NCBI RefSeq assembly: GCF_003368325.1
Contig: NZ_CP031467.1
Span: 3,906,001-3,970,000, forward strand
Direction: 5' to 3'
Source of the DNA: Paraburkholderia caffeinilytica
GTDB taxonomy: Bacteria > Pseudomonadota > Gammaproteobacteria > Burkholderiales > Burkholderiaceae
DNA: 64,000 nt
A program made the translations under genes and the position numbers. Each line of letters opens with the position of its first letter. The stretch's first letter is position 1. The notes below the pieces were generated by a model. That model searched no databases. It was given only the letters and a program-made list of their open reading frames with translations, and was not told where the DNA came from. This document shows, piece after piece, positions 37,898 through 45,498 of this stretch.

Positions 37898-38374
37898 ATG
37901 CCCGTTCGCGTCCAGACGGAAGACTTCGACCTCACCGCCGAGGTCGCCGCGTTGCGCGCGCGCAATCCGAAGATCGGCGCGGTGGCCTGTTTTGTCGGCA
38001 CCGTGCGCGACCTGAACGACGGCAACGCGGTCGAAACCATGGAGCTCGAGCACTATCCGGGCATGACGGAGAAGTCGCTGGAAGCGATTGTCGTGAGTGC
38101 GCGCGAGCGTTGGCCGGGGATCGAGGTGCTGATCGTGCATCGGGTCGGCAAGCTCTATCCGCTTGAGCAGATCGTGCTGGTGGCGACCACCGCCGCGCAT
38201 CGGGGCGACGCCTTCGCGTCGTGCGAGTTCGTGATGGACTACCTGAAAACCCAGGCGCCGTTCTGGAAGAAAGAGAAGACCGAAGCGGGCGAGCGCTGGG
38301 TCGATGCCCGCGTCACCGACGACGCGGCGCTGGCCCGATGGGGGATTGAATCGGGTAACCGGGAAGCGGATTAG
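37898..38374 (+). CDS. moaE: Molybdopterin synthase catalytic subunit MoaE
   Basis: A 158-residue catalytic subunit that, with MoaD, converts precursor Z to molybdopterin. MoaE motifs are visible: VGTVRDLNDG, LEHYPGMTEK, HRVGKLYPLEQIV and the active-site lysine region KTQAPFWKKEK. ATG 37898 with a GAGCCAGAG upstream segment gives the family N-terminus MPVRVQTEDFDL. It ends the moeA-moaD-moaE group. A 9-bp repeat tract follows downstream. Confidence 0.95.
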   Translation: MPVRVQTEDFDLTAEVAALRARNPKIGAVACFVGTVRDLNDGNAVETMELEHYPGMTEKSLEAIVVSARERWPGIEVLIVHRVGKLYPLEQIVLVATTAAHRGDAFASCEFVMDYLKTQAPFWKKEKTEAGERWVDARVTDDAALARWGIESGNREAD

Positions 38375-38468
38375 GAGGGCGCCGGTATTCGATGAGCGGG
38401 TTGAAGCTGGCCGTGCGGCACGCCTGAGACGCTACAGCGCATCTTCGTTGCTCGTTCGGCACCTTCTG

Positions 38469-38531
38469 GCACCTTCAGCACCCTCAGCACCTTCAGCACC
38501 TTCAGCACTTTCAGCACTTTCAGCACTTTCA
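38469..38531. repeat. 9-bp tandem repeat (GCACCTTCA)n after moaE
   Basis: Seven consecutive 9-mers of the form GCACCTTCA/GCACTTTCA, plus a degenerate eighth, lie between moaE and the convergent hemoglobin gene. The surrounding 285 bp has no recognisable gene. Confidence 0.95.
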
Positions 38532-38659
38532 GCAATTTCTGGTAATTTTTGACAGCTTCGGACAACTTCGGGCAACTTCTGAAATCCTGCGGAAGCTTCT
38601 GGCCTCCCGGGCGCGTCACCGCCTTCATGCGGCCCTGAACCACCTCTTTGGCGCCGGCG

Positions 38660-39226
38660 TCAGTCCGTCTTCGCCTTGCCAATGATCCGCGTTGGGAAAG
38701 GTTCGCCAGGCCGCCGCGCCGAGGCGCCCGGAGCATGCGGATCGCCCGGATCGTGCGAATCATCGCCGCGCGGACGCCTCGGCGCGACGCGCTCCAGCAA
38801 CGCCTGCTGTTCCGCCGGAATCTTGTAATCCCAGCCGAAGCGGCTCAACTGCAAACTCTGCGCGATCCGCAGCGCCGGTTCCATGAAGCGGATCGCGGCA
38901 GCCGGCTGATAGCGCGACTCCACCGTATCCAGAAACAGATACAGCCAGCGGCTGAAATGCTGCGGCTCGACGCCCTCGAGCGGTTGATGCGCCTGCTGCA
39001 CATTGCCGCGGTATTGCTTCGCGCCCAGCACAAGACTGCCCCAGAACGTGCACATCTTGGGCAAATGGTCATCCCAGCGGCCCGCCAGCGTCGCCTCGAA
39101 CACGGGGCCCAGCAGTGGATCGGCGCGCACACGGTCGTAAAAGCCGTAGACGAGATCGCGAATATTCGCCTCAGTAGGCTCGGCATTGCGCTCGACAACC
39201 GGCGCGGCGGGAAAAGACGGATTCAT
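38660..39226 (-). CDS. Group III truncated hemoglobin
   Basis: A 188-residue globin of the truncated group III family, related to Campylobacter Ctb. The globin fold covers about residues 18-130. Likely key residues by comparison are Tyr30 (B10), His80 (proximal F8) and Trp94 (G8). The last 45 residues form a polar Pro/Arg/Asp-rich extension not needed for the fold. It is divergent from nsrR, and an NsrR-like operator lies between, so a role in nitric-oxide or nitrosative-stress handling is likely. Group III globins bind O2/NO, but the physiological reaction here is inferred. Confidence 0.9.
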   Translation of the reverse strand: MNPSFPAAPVVERNAEPTEANIRDLVYGFYDRVRADPLLGPVFEATLAGRWDDHLPKMCTFWGSLVLGAKQYRGNVQQAHQPLEGVEPQHFSRWLYLFLDTVESRYQPAAAIRFMEPALRIAQSLQLSRFGWDYKIPAEQQALLERVAPRRPRGDDSHDPGDPHAPGASARRPGEPFPTRIIGKAKTD

Positions 39227-39530
39227 GCAAATTCCAGATAATGCGGTTATTCATTGTGAATCGCCACATGGCGCCACAGACCGTCAGGAATGGCCTCAAA
39301 CTGTGTCCAAACAAAAAGAAGTAGGCCACGAATGCCCCGCTTTTCGTATGAATGACCTATGCGGGAAACGCTACCATTACTGCCGAAAGACAAATACCGA
39401 CTGTCAGCGCAGAATAATAAAACATGCGTAACGCCCGCATCTTAGGGCGAAGCGACGGCCCCCGGCAACCCTTGCATCGACGCGGTTATCCCCCGGATCG
39501 CGGCTTGCGCTCATCGTGGCACCTGCACTT
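39227..39530. other. Divergent control region of hemoglobin and nsrR
   Basis: A 304-bp divergent region. It holds a 13-bp dyad ATTCA-TTG-TGAAT (39249-39261) just upstream of the hemoglobin start and an NsrR-type dyad (39421-39443) nearer nsrR. The middle is AT-richer than its neighbours. No gene is supported. Confidence 0.7.
39421..39443. promoter_or_regulatory. Probable NsrR operator
   Basis: AACATGC, 9 nt, GCATCTT: the outer arms and spacing match the AAGATGC-N9-GCATCTT palindrome bound by NsrR, with one mismatch. The site is 87 bp before the nsrR ATG and about 195 bp before the hemoglobin start. The inner bases do not follow the consensus. Confidence 0.65.
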
Positions 39531-40004
39531 ATGAGACTGACCGACTATACGGATTACTCATTACGCGTCCTGCTGTACCTCACCGTTCGCAAGGAAGGCT
39601 TATCGACCATTCAGGACATCTCGGACGCGTACGGGATCTCCAAGAACCATCTGATGAAGGTGGTGCAGCAACTCGGCGAACTCGGCTGGGTCGAGACGGT
39701 GCGCGGGCGCAACGGCGGCCTGCGGCTCGCCGAGCAAACCAGTGCGTTGACCGTGGGCGAGATCGTGCGGGCCACGGAGAGCGACTTTGCGCTGGTGAGC
39801 TGCTTCCCGGACCAGCAAACTGAGCGCCGGGCCTGTGTCATTGCGGCGCACTGCAAGCTGCGCGGCGCGTTCGAGGCGGCGCGCAACGCGTTCCTCGCCG
39901 AACTCGACCGTCACACCATCGGCGAGGTTGCCGAGCCGAACGGTCCGCTGACTGCGCTGCTCGGCCTGAGCGCCGTCATCCCGATCGTGCCGGTCAGCAC
40001 CTAG
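39531..40004 (+). CDS. nsrR: Rrf2-family nitric-oxide-sensing repressor NsrR
   Basis: A 157-residue Rrf2-type regulator. The winged HTH spans about 1-60 (MRLTDYTDYSLRVLLYL through the RGRNGGLRLA wing), and three cysteines, Cys91, Cys102 and Cys108, form the Fe-S cluster ligand set (C-x10-C-x5-C). NsrR loses repression when NO attacks its cluster. ATG 39531 gives the family N-terminus; five extra upstream codons are possible but unlikely. Divergence from a truncated hemoglobin and the operator-like dyad at 39421-39443 support the name over IscR, whose genes sit with isc operons. Confidence 0.92.
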   Translation: MRLTDYTDYSLRVLLYLTVRKEGLSTIQDISDAYGISKNHLMKVVQQLGELGWVETVRGRNGGLRLAEQTSALTVGEIVRATESDFALVSCFPDQQTERRACVIAAHCKLRGAFEAARNAFLAELDRHTIGEVAEPNGPLTALLGLSAVIPIVPVST

Positions 40005-40092
40005 CGGCGGCGCAGCGCCGGCCGCCCGCAGGCCGGCTTGGCAGTTCTCGCGCGTCAAATGTTAAATAGTTGTTTCTCGATGCAAAAAACCG

Positions 40093-40120
40093 CTTGAAAC
40101 CTGCGTAAAACACCTCATTT
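40093..40120 (+). promoter_or_regulatory. Sigma-32 heat-shock promoter of clpB
   Basis: CTTGAAA (40093-40099), 13 bp, CCTCATTT (40113-40120), against the RpoH consensus CTTGAAA-N11-16-CCCCATNT: a perfect -35 and one mismatch in the -10. It lies 30 bp before the clpB ATG. Confidence 0.85.
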
Positions 40121-40150
40121 TGGTGGTAATCGAAAATTGGAGGTCTCTTG

Positions 40151-42748
40151 ATGAGAATCGACAAACTTACCACTAAATTCCAGGAAGCATTGGCCGACGC
40201 GCAGAGTCTGGCCGTCGGTCACGACAATCAATACATCGAACCGGTTCATGTCCTGGCGGCGCTCGTCGCGCAGCAGGATGGTTCGGCGCGGTCGCTGCTC
40301 TCGCGCGCCGGCGTACATGTCCAGGCGCTGCAAACCGCGCTGAACGACGCCATCACGCGCCTGCCGCAGGTGCAGGGCACCGACGGTAACGTGCAGATCG
40401 GCCGCGAACTGACCGGCTTGCTGAACCAGGCGGACAAGGAAGCGCAAAAACTCGACGACACCTTCATCGCGAGCGAGATGTTCCTGCTCGCGGTCGCCGA
40501 CGACAAAGGCGAAGCCGGCCGTCTGGCGCGTCAGCACGGCCTGTCGCGCAAGTCGCTGGAAAGCGCGATCGCGGCGGTGCGCGGCGGTTCGCAAGTGCAT
40601 AGCCAGGACGCCGAAAGCCAGCGTGAAGCGCTGAAAAAGTACACCGTCGATCTGACCGAGCGTGCGCGGGCCGGCAAGCTCGACCCCGTGATCGGCCGTG
40701 ACGACGAAATTCGCCGCTCGATCCAGATCCTGCAACGCCGCACCAAGAACAATCCGGTGCTGATCGGCGAGCCGGGCGTGGGCAAGACCGCGATCGTCGA
40801 AGGGCTCGCGCAGCGTATCGTCAACGGCGAAGTGCCGGAAACGCTGAAAGGCAAGCGCGTGCTGTCGTTGGACATGGCGGCGTTGCTGGCCGGCGCGAAA
40901 TATCGCGGCGAGTTCGAAGAACGCCTGAAGGCCGTGCTGAACGACATCGCGAAGGACGAAGGCCAGACCATCGTGTTCATCGACGAAATTCACACGATGG
41001 TCGGCGCGGGCAAGGCCGAAGGCGCAATGGACGCCGGCAACATGCTCAAGCCGGCGCTCTCGCGCGGCGAGCTGCATTGCGTCGGCGCCACCACGCTCGA
41101 CGAATATCGCAAGTACATCGAAAAAGATGCCGCGCTCGAGCGCCGTTTCCAGAAGGTGCTGGTCGACGAACCGTCGGTCGAGGCGACCATCGCGATCCTG
41201 CGCGGTTTGCAGGAAAAGTACGAGCTGCATCACGGCGTCGATATCACCGATCCGGCGATCGTTGCAGCGGCTGAACTGTCGCATCGCTACATCACCGACC
41301 GTTTCCTGCCGGACAAGGCCATCGACCTGATCGACGAAGCCGCTTCGAAGATCAAGATGGAAATCGACTCGAAGCCGGAAGAGATGGATCGGCTCGACCG
41401 TCGTTTGATCCAGTTGAAGATCGAGCGCGAAGCCGTCAAGAAGGAAAAGGACGAAGCGTCGCAAAAGCGTCTGCAACTGATCGAAGAAGAAATCGAGCGG
41501 CTGGATCGCGAATATTCGGACCTCGAAGAAATCTGGACCGCGGAAAAAGCAGCGGTGCAGGGCAGCGCGCAGTTGAAGGAAGATATCGAAAAAACGCGTG
41601 CGGAAATCATTCGCTTGCAGCGTGAAGGCAAGCTGGAGAAGGTCGCCGAGTTGCAGTACGGCAAGCTGCCGGGTCTGGAAGCGCAATTGAAGGAAGTGAC
41701 CCAGGCCGAAGCGAAGGAGCAGAACAACCCGACCCGGCCGCGGCTGTTGCGCACGCAGGTCGGCGCGGAGGAAATCGCTGAAGTCGTGTCGCGTTCCACC
41801 GGGATTCCGGTGTCGCGCATGATGCAGGGCGAGCGCGAAAAGCTGCTGCAGATCGAAGAGAAACTGCACGACCGCGTGGTCGGTCAGGACGAAGCGATCA
41901 CCGCGGTGGCGGATGCGATTCGCCGTTCGCGTGCGGGTCTGGCGGATCCGAACCGGCCGTATGGTTCGTTCCTGTTCCTGGGGCCGACCGGGGTGGGCAA
42001 GACCGAGTTGTGCAAGGCGCTGGCGTCGTTCCTGTTCGATTCGGAAGATCATCTGATCCGCATCGACATGAGCGAATTCATGGAGAAGCATAGCGTCGCG
42101 CGTTTGATCGGCGCGCCGCCGGGCTATGTCGGTTACGAGGAAGGCGGTTACCTGACCGAAGCCGTGCGCCGCAAGCCGTACAGCGTGATCCTGCTCGATG
42201 AGATCGAGAAGGCGCATCCGGATGTGTTCAACGTTCTGCTGCAAGTGCTCGACGACGGTCGCATGACTGACGGTCAGGGCCGTACCGTGGACTTCAAGAA
42301 CACGGTGATCGTGATGACGTCGAACCTCGGTTCGCAGGTGATCCAGGCGATGGTCGGCGAGCCGCAGGAAGCGGTGAAGGACGCGGTCTGGGAAGAGGTG
42401 AAGCTGCACTTCCGGCCCGAGTTCCTGAACCGGATCGACGACGTCGTGGTGTTCCATGCGCTCGATCGTTCGAACATCCAGTCGATCGCACGGATTCAGC
42501 TGCAACGTCTGCATGAACGGCTTGCCAGGCTCGACATGCAACTGGTGGTGTCGGACGCGGCGCTCGAGTACGTCGGCAAGGTCGGCTACGATCCGCTGTT
42601 CGGGGCGCGGCCGTTGAAGCGCGCCATCCAGCAGGAGATCGAGAACCCGGTCGCCAAGCTGATACTCGCCGGCAAGTTCGGTCCGAAGGACGTGATCCCG
42701 GTTGAAGTGGAAGACGGCAAGCTGGTGTTCGACCGCGTCGTGCATTAA
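40151..42748 (+). CDS. clpB: ATP-dependent disaggregase chaperone ClpB
   Basis: An 865-residue Hsp100 disaggregase that works with DnaK to rescue aggregated proteins. Domains in order: N-terminal Clp repeat domain (about 1-145), AAA+ 1 with Walker A GEPGVGKT (206-213), the coiled-coil middle domain (about 395-530) typical of ClpB and absent from ClpA, and AAA+ 2 with Walker A GPTGVGKT near 605. The ATG at 40151 has GGAGG 7 nt upstream. A textbook sigma-32 promoter precedes it, so heat-shock control is expected. A terminator follows at 42844-42879. Confidence 0.98.
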   Translation: MRIDKLTTKFQEALADAQSLAVGHDNQYIEPVHVLAALVAQQDGSARSLLSRAGVHVQALQTALNDAITRLPQVQGTDGNVQIGRELTGLLNQADKEAQKLDDTFIASEMFLLAVADDKGEAGRLARQHGLSRKSLESAIAAVRGGSQVHSQDAESQREALKKYTVDLTERARAGKLDPVIGRDDEIRRSIQILQRRTKNNPVLIGEPGVGKTAIVEGLAQRIVNGEVPETLKGKRVLSLDMAALLAGAKYRGEFEERLKAVLNDIAKDEGQTIVFIDEIHTMVGAGKAEGAMDAGNMLKPALSRGELHCVGATTLDEYRKYIEKDAALERRFQKVLVDEPSVEATIAILRGLQEKYELHHGVDITDPAIVAAAELSHRYITDRFLPDKAIDLIDEAASKIKMEIDSKPEEMDRLDRRLIQLKIEREAVKKEKDEASQKRLQLIEEEIERLDREYSDLEEIWTAEKAAVQGSAQLKEDIEKTRAEIIRLQREGKLEKVAELQYGKLPGLEAQLKEVTQAEAKEQNNPTRPRLLRTQVGAEEIAEVVSRSTGIPVSRMMQGEREKLLQIEEKLHDRVVGQDEAITAVADAIRRSRAGLADPNRPYGSFLFLGPTGVGKTELCKALASFLFDSEDHLIRIDMSEFMEKHSVARLIGAPPGYVGYEEGGYLTEAVRRKPYSVILLDEIEKAHPDVFNVLLQVLDDGRMTDGQGRTVDFKNTVIVMTSNLGSQVIQAMVGEPQEAVKDAVWEEVKLHFRPEFLNRIDDVVVFHALDRSNIQSIARIQLQRLHERLARLDMQLVVSDAALEYVGKVGYDPLFGARPLKRAIQQEIENPVAKLILAGKFGPKDVIPVEVEDGKLVFDRVVH

Positions 42749-42843
42749 GTGCTGTTCTGGTCGGCTCTGCGGCGCGTATCGCAGCGCGGAATCGCAGCGC
42801 TGACAGAGCGGCGGCGGTTGAAGCGCCCCTGACGGACGCATGA

Positions 42844-42879
42844 AAAAAGGGCAACGAATCACGATTCGTTGCCCTTTTT
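42844..42879. terminator. Bidirectional terminator between clpB and the YidB gene
   Basis: A 16-bp stem (AAAAAGGGCAACGAAT / ATTCGTTGCCCTTTTT) with a 4-nt loop has A- and T-runs on the two sides, fitting termination of both convergent genes. Confidence 0.9.
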
Positions 42880-42927
42880 ATTTGCCGCGGTGCGGCCGAA
42901 TCAGCGCGGCGGCCGATACGTTCGGCG

Positions 42928-43356
42928 TTACGCGTTGTCCTTGCCGAACAGCGACGACAGACTGCCGAGCGCGCCGAGCACGCTACTCGCGTTGACCTGG
43001 CCTTCGGCGGGCACTTCGCCATTGGGCGTCGCCGCGTTGACGACATGCGGCAGAATCTGCGACAGCAGACCAGTGACCTGATCCGGCTGCACACCGGCTT
43101 TCGCTGCGAGACTGGCGACAGCATCCGAGCCGAGCACGCTATGCAGCGCATCCGGCGAGATCGCCTGGTTCTCGCCGTTGCTGACCCACGACGACACGAC
43201 GTCGCCGAGGCCCTTTTCCTTGAAGTTGCTGATCAGGCCGTTGAGGCCGCCCGGCTGGTTGTTGACGAACTCCAGCGCGGCTGAAATGAGGGCTTGCTGG
43301 CCACCGCCTTCAGGCGATTTGCCAACCAGGGAACCGATAGTGTCGAGTAGGCTCAT
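42928..43356 (-). CDS. YidB family protein (DUF937)
   Basis: A 142-residue protein of the YidB/DUF937 family. It has an N-terminal amphipathic stretch MSLLDTIGSLVGK, a core with NQPGGLNGLISNFKEKGLGD and SWVSNGENQAISPDAL segments, and a Ser/Gly/Leu-rich end. There is no signal peptide. The family is widespread in proteobacteria with no settled function. It is convergent with clpB and shares the terminator at 42844-42879. Confidence 0.9.
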   Translation of the reverse strand: MSLLDTIGSLVGKSPEGGGQQALISAALEFVNNQPGGLNGLISNFKEKGLGDVVSSWVSNGENQAISPDALHSVLGSDAVASLAAKAGVQPDQVTGLLSQILPHVVNAATPNGEVPAEGQVNASSVLGALGSLSSLFGKDNA

Positions 43357-43535
43357 GACGGTCTCTCTTGAATGCCGACCCGTGTTCGACGAGTCGGCGG
43401 GTGAAAACGCCGCGCGGTTGCGCGGCGCAGATGGAAGGAAAGTGGACGGAAGCGGGGCCGCGCCGACGTGTGCCTCATGCGCGCATCACGCGTGACCGGC
43501 GCGGCCGCCGCCGTGCTGCCGCCACTCAACCCGGT

Positions 43536-44132
43536 TTACGCCCCGCCAGAGGCTGCGGCAGCCGAAGCAGCCTTGCTCTTCTTCGCCTTCTTCTTCGAAG
43601 CCTTGGCGCCGGATGCGTCGGCCGGCGCGCTGGCCGCGGCCGCCGTGGCCGGCGCGGAAGCAGCCGCTGCGTCGGACGCCGCGGCCTTGCTCTTCTTCTT
43701 CGACTTCGATGCCTTGGTGCCGGATGCCTCGGCAGGCGCAGCCGATGCCGCTGGTGCTGCTGGCGCGGCCGCGGTAGTCGCCGCAGGAGCGGCGGCCGGC
43801 GCCGCCTTGGTGCTCGCGGTGCTACTGGACTTCGCTGCAGCCTTGGTGCCCGTAGGCGGCGTGGACGAGCCGTTGATCGTCAGGCCGGCCGCCTCGAGAT
43901 TGGTCACCGATTTGGTGCCGATGCCTTTGACGCGCGCGGCGAGATCGTCGGCATCCTTGAACGGGCCGTTCTTGGTGCGTTCGTCGATGATCGCTTTCGC
44001 ATGCACCGGGCCGATGCCCTTGACCGATTCGAGCGCCGCCTGATCGGCGGAATTCACTTCGACGGCCGCGGCAAATCCGGCCGACAGCGACAAAGCCAAA
44101 GCAACGCAAAGCATCAAAAGCTTCTTCAGCAT
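43536..44132 (-). CDS. Secreted ComEA-like helix-hairpin-helix protein with basic tail
   Basis: A 198-residue protein with an N-terminal signal peptide (about 1-22, cleavage near SAGFAAA), then a ComEA-type helix-hairpin-helix DNA-binding domain (about 23-85; NSADQAALESVKGIG...). ComEA proteins bind incoming DNA in the periplasm during transformation. The last 105 residues are Ala/Lys/Ser-rich and histone-H1-like, containing two related blocks with KASKSKKKSKAA and KASKKKAKKSKAA separated by about 30 residues. Most ComEA-like proteins end after the HhH, so this tail is unusual. ATG 44132 is the natural start; upstream codons run into tandem repeats. Confidence 0.88.
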   Translation of the reverse strand: MLKKLLMLCVALALSLSAGFAAAVEVNSADQAALESVKGIGPVHAKAIIDERTKNGPFKDADDLAARVKGIGTKSVTNLEAAGLTINGSSTPPTGTKAAAKSSSTASTKAAPAAAPAATTAAAPAAPAASAAPAEASGTKASKSKKKSKAAASDAAAASAPATAAAASAPADASGAKASKKKAKKSKAASAAAASGGA

Positions 44133-44171
44133 GACAAGCACTCCATTGTGGGCAAAAAAGTTAGCCGCTAA

Positions 44172-44221
44172 GGGACAACTCGGGACAACTCGGGACGACT
44201 CTGGACGACTCTGGACGACTC
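44172..44221. repeat. 10-bp tandem repeat (GGGACAACTC)n upstream of the HhH gene
   Basis: Five tandem 10-mers, GGGACAACTC twice, GGGACGACTC once and TGGACGACTC twice, lie about 40 bp upstream of the HhH protein start. Confidence 0.95.
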
Positions 44222-44443
44222 GGGGACGGCGCATCCTGTCAGCTTTCACTGCGCTTAAGCATAGAACAAATTGCGCGCCCTTATTTGCAAACGCCGACGA
44301 TTTATACCGATCGATTCATGACAAGTAAATCAGGCTAAACAATATTTGAAGCTTTTGCGTGGCGATTAAGCCGTTATGAGGTTATCGATCGACGCACCCC
44401 ATCGTAAATGACGGCAGAGGAGATAAATGACAGCGTCTTCCAC

Positions 44444-44474
44444 TTGACTTAGAGTGCACTCGAAGTCCTAACCT
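44444..44474 (+). promoter_or_regulatory. MerR-type promoter with 19-bp spacer and operator dyad
   Basis: TTGACT (44444-44449), a 19-bp spacer and TAACCT (44469-44474). The 20-bp near-palindrome ACTTAGAGTG/CACTCGAAGT (44447-44466) fills the spacer, the layout that MerR activators untwist. The ATG of merR is only 10 nt after the -10 box. Confidence 0.75.
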
Positions 44475-44484
44475 GAGTTCCGTC

Positions 44485-45009
44485 ATGTCGAAAATGTCAA
44501 AAGCACTCACGATCGGCGAGGTCGCCAAAACGATCGGCGTCTCGACTCACACGCTGCGTTATTACGAGCAGGCCGGCCTGATTCGGGCGGTGGGGCGCAC
44601 CCAGGCGGGGCATCGCCTGTATTCGCCGGCCGATCTCGACTGGCTGCTTTTCGTGATGCGTCTGAAGGCGACCGGCATGCCGATCGCCGGGATGCAGGCG
44701 TTCGCGGCGCTGCGGGCAGAAGGTCAGCCTACGGTGGGCGAGCGCCGCGACATGCTGGTGGCGCATCGGGATGCCGTTTTGGCGCGGATCGCCGAGTTGC
44801 AGAGCAATCTCGGCGCGATCATCGACAAAATCGCCTACTACGAGACCGCAGGGCAGCAGCCTGCTGGGCCGACGGCCGCCGAGCGGCCGCCCGTCGCGAG
44901 CGCGCCGACACGACAGATCGACGAAACCCAATCACTTTCGCATTCGGAGAAGGACTCACCATGGAACACGCACAAAACGATCGCTACACCCGAGGCTGGA
45001 ACAAACTGA
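44485..45009 (+). CDS. MerR-family transcriptional regulator
   Basis: A 174-residue MerR regulator with the N-terminal winged HTH (LTIGEVAKTIGVSTHTLRYYEQAGLI) and a coiled-coil dimerisation region (about 80-125). No metal-binding cysteine set is seen, so it belongs with the aldehyde/organic or redox-responsive group. Its own promoter has the 19-bp spacer and dyad of a MerR target, implying autoregulation. The ATG sits 10 nt after the -10 box with no Shine-Dalgarno. A second ATG at 44494 is possible. Its 3' end overlaps the next gene by 49 nt in another frame. Confidence 0.9.
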   Translation: MSKMSKALTIGEVAKTIGVSTHTLRYYEQAGLIRAVGRTQAGHRLYSPADLDWLLFVMRLKATGMPIAGMQAFAALRAEGQPTVGERRDMLVAHRDAVLARIAELQSNLGAIIDKIAYYETAGQQPAGPTAAERPPVASAPTRQIDETQSLSHSEKDSPWNTHKTIATPEAGTN

Positions 45010-45389
45010 AGGAAATCGACGGCTCGACCGGCGAGCAGGTGATCGCCGCGCTTGCGCCGATCGCGCCGGACTTCGGACGCCTGCTGATCGAATTCGGCTT
45101 CGGCGACATTTACAGCCGGCCGCAACTCGACCTGCGCGCGCGCGAAATCGCGACGATTGCATCGCTGGCGACGCTCGGCTGCGCGCAGCCGCAGTTGAAG
45201 GTCCATATCGAGGCGGCGTTGAACGTCGGCTGCACGCGCGAGGAGATTGTCGAGGTCTTCATGCAGATGGCGCTCTATGCGGGCTTTCCGGCGGCGCTGA
45301 ACGCGCTGTTTGCGGCGCGGGAGATTTTCGAGCGGCACGATCTGGCGCTGGCGGAAGCAACGGCGTCGAAGGAGGCGCAGGCGGCTTGA
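44961..45389 (+). CDS. Carboxymuconolactone decarboxylase family protein
   Basis: A 142-residue all-helical protein of the CMD/AhpD-like family. The conserved region is LRAREIATIASLATLGC...HIEAALNVGCTREEIVEVFMQ. The AhpD CxxC pair is absent; single cysteines occur in LGC and VGC. Members act as decarboxylases or peroxidase-linked proteins, and many have unknown roles. It overlaps the merR gene by 49 nt and should be expressed from the MerR-controlled promoter. AAGGA upstream of the ATG supports the start inside merR. Substrate cannot be inferred. Confidence 0.88.
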   Translation: MEHAQNDRYTRGWNKLKEIDGSTGEQVIAALAPIAPDFGRLLIEFGFGDIYSRPQLDLRAREIATIASLATLGCAQPQLKVHIEAALNVGCTREEIVEVFMQMALYAGFPAALNALFAAREIFERHDLALAEATASKEAQAA

Positions 45390-45498
45390 GACAGAAGATA
45401 AGGGCGGCTGCAGGGTGCGGCCGCCTTCTACAAAACCTCTGCTGCAACTAACGGTCAGTTATTGCATGCTACTTCGACAACGCGCCGAACACGCTCTC

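Larger units (their letters stand above)
44133..44484. other. 352-bp region between HhH gene and merR
   Basis: Contains the 10-bp tandem repeats (44172-44221), an AT-rich central part (about 44255-44350) unlike the flanking GC-rich genes, and the MerR-type promoter at 44444-44474. No gene is supported. Confidence 0.65.

Noticed and set aside
38460..38535. Repeat array as a CRISPR
   Set aside because: Units are 9 bp with no spacers; CRISPR repeats are about 24-40 bp with unique spacers.
40115..42862. 915-codon open frame on - opposite clpB
   Set aside because: An antisense shadow; clpB on + has every ClpB motif, a ribosome site and a heat-shock promoter.
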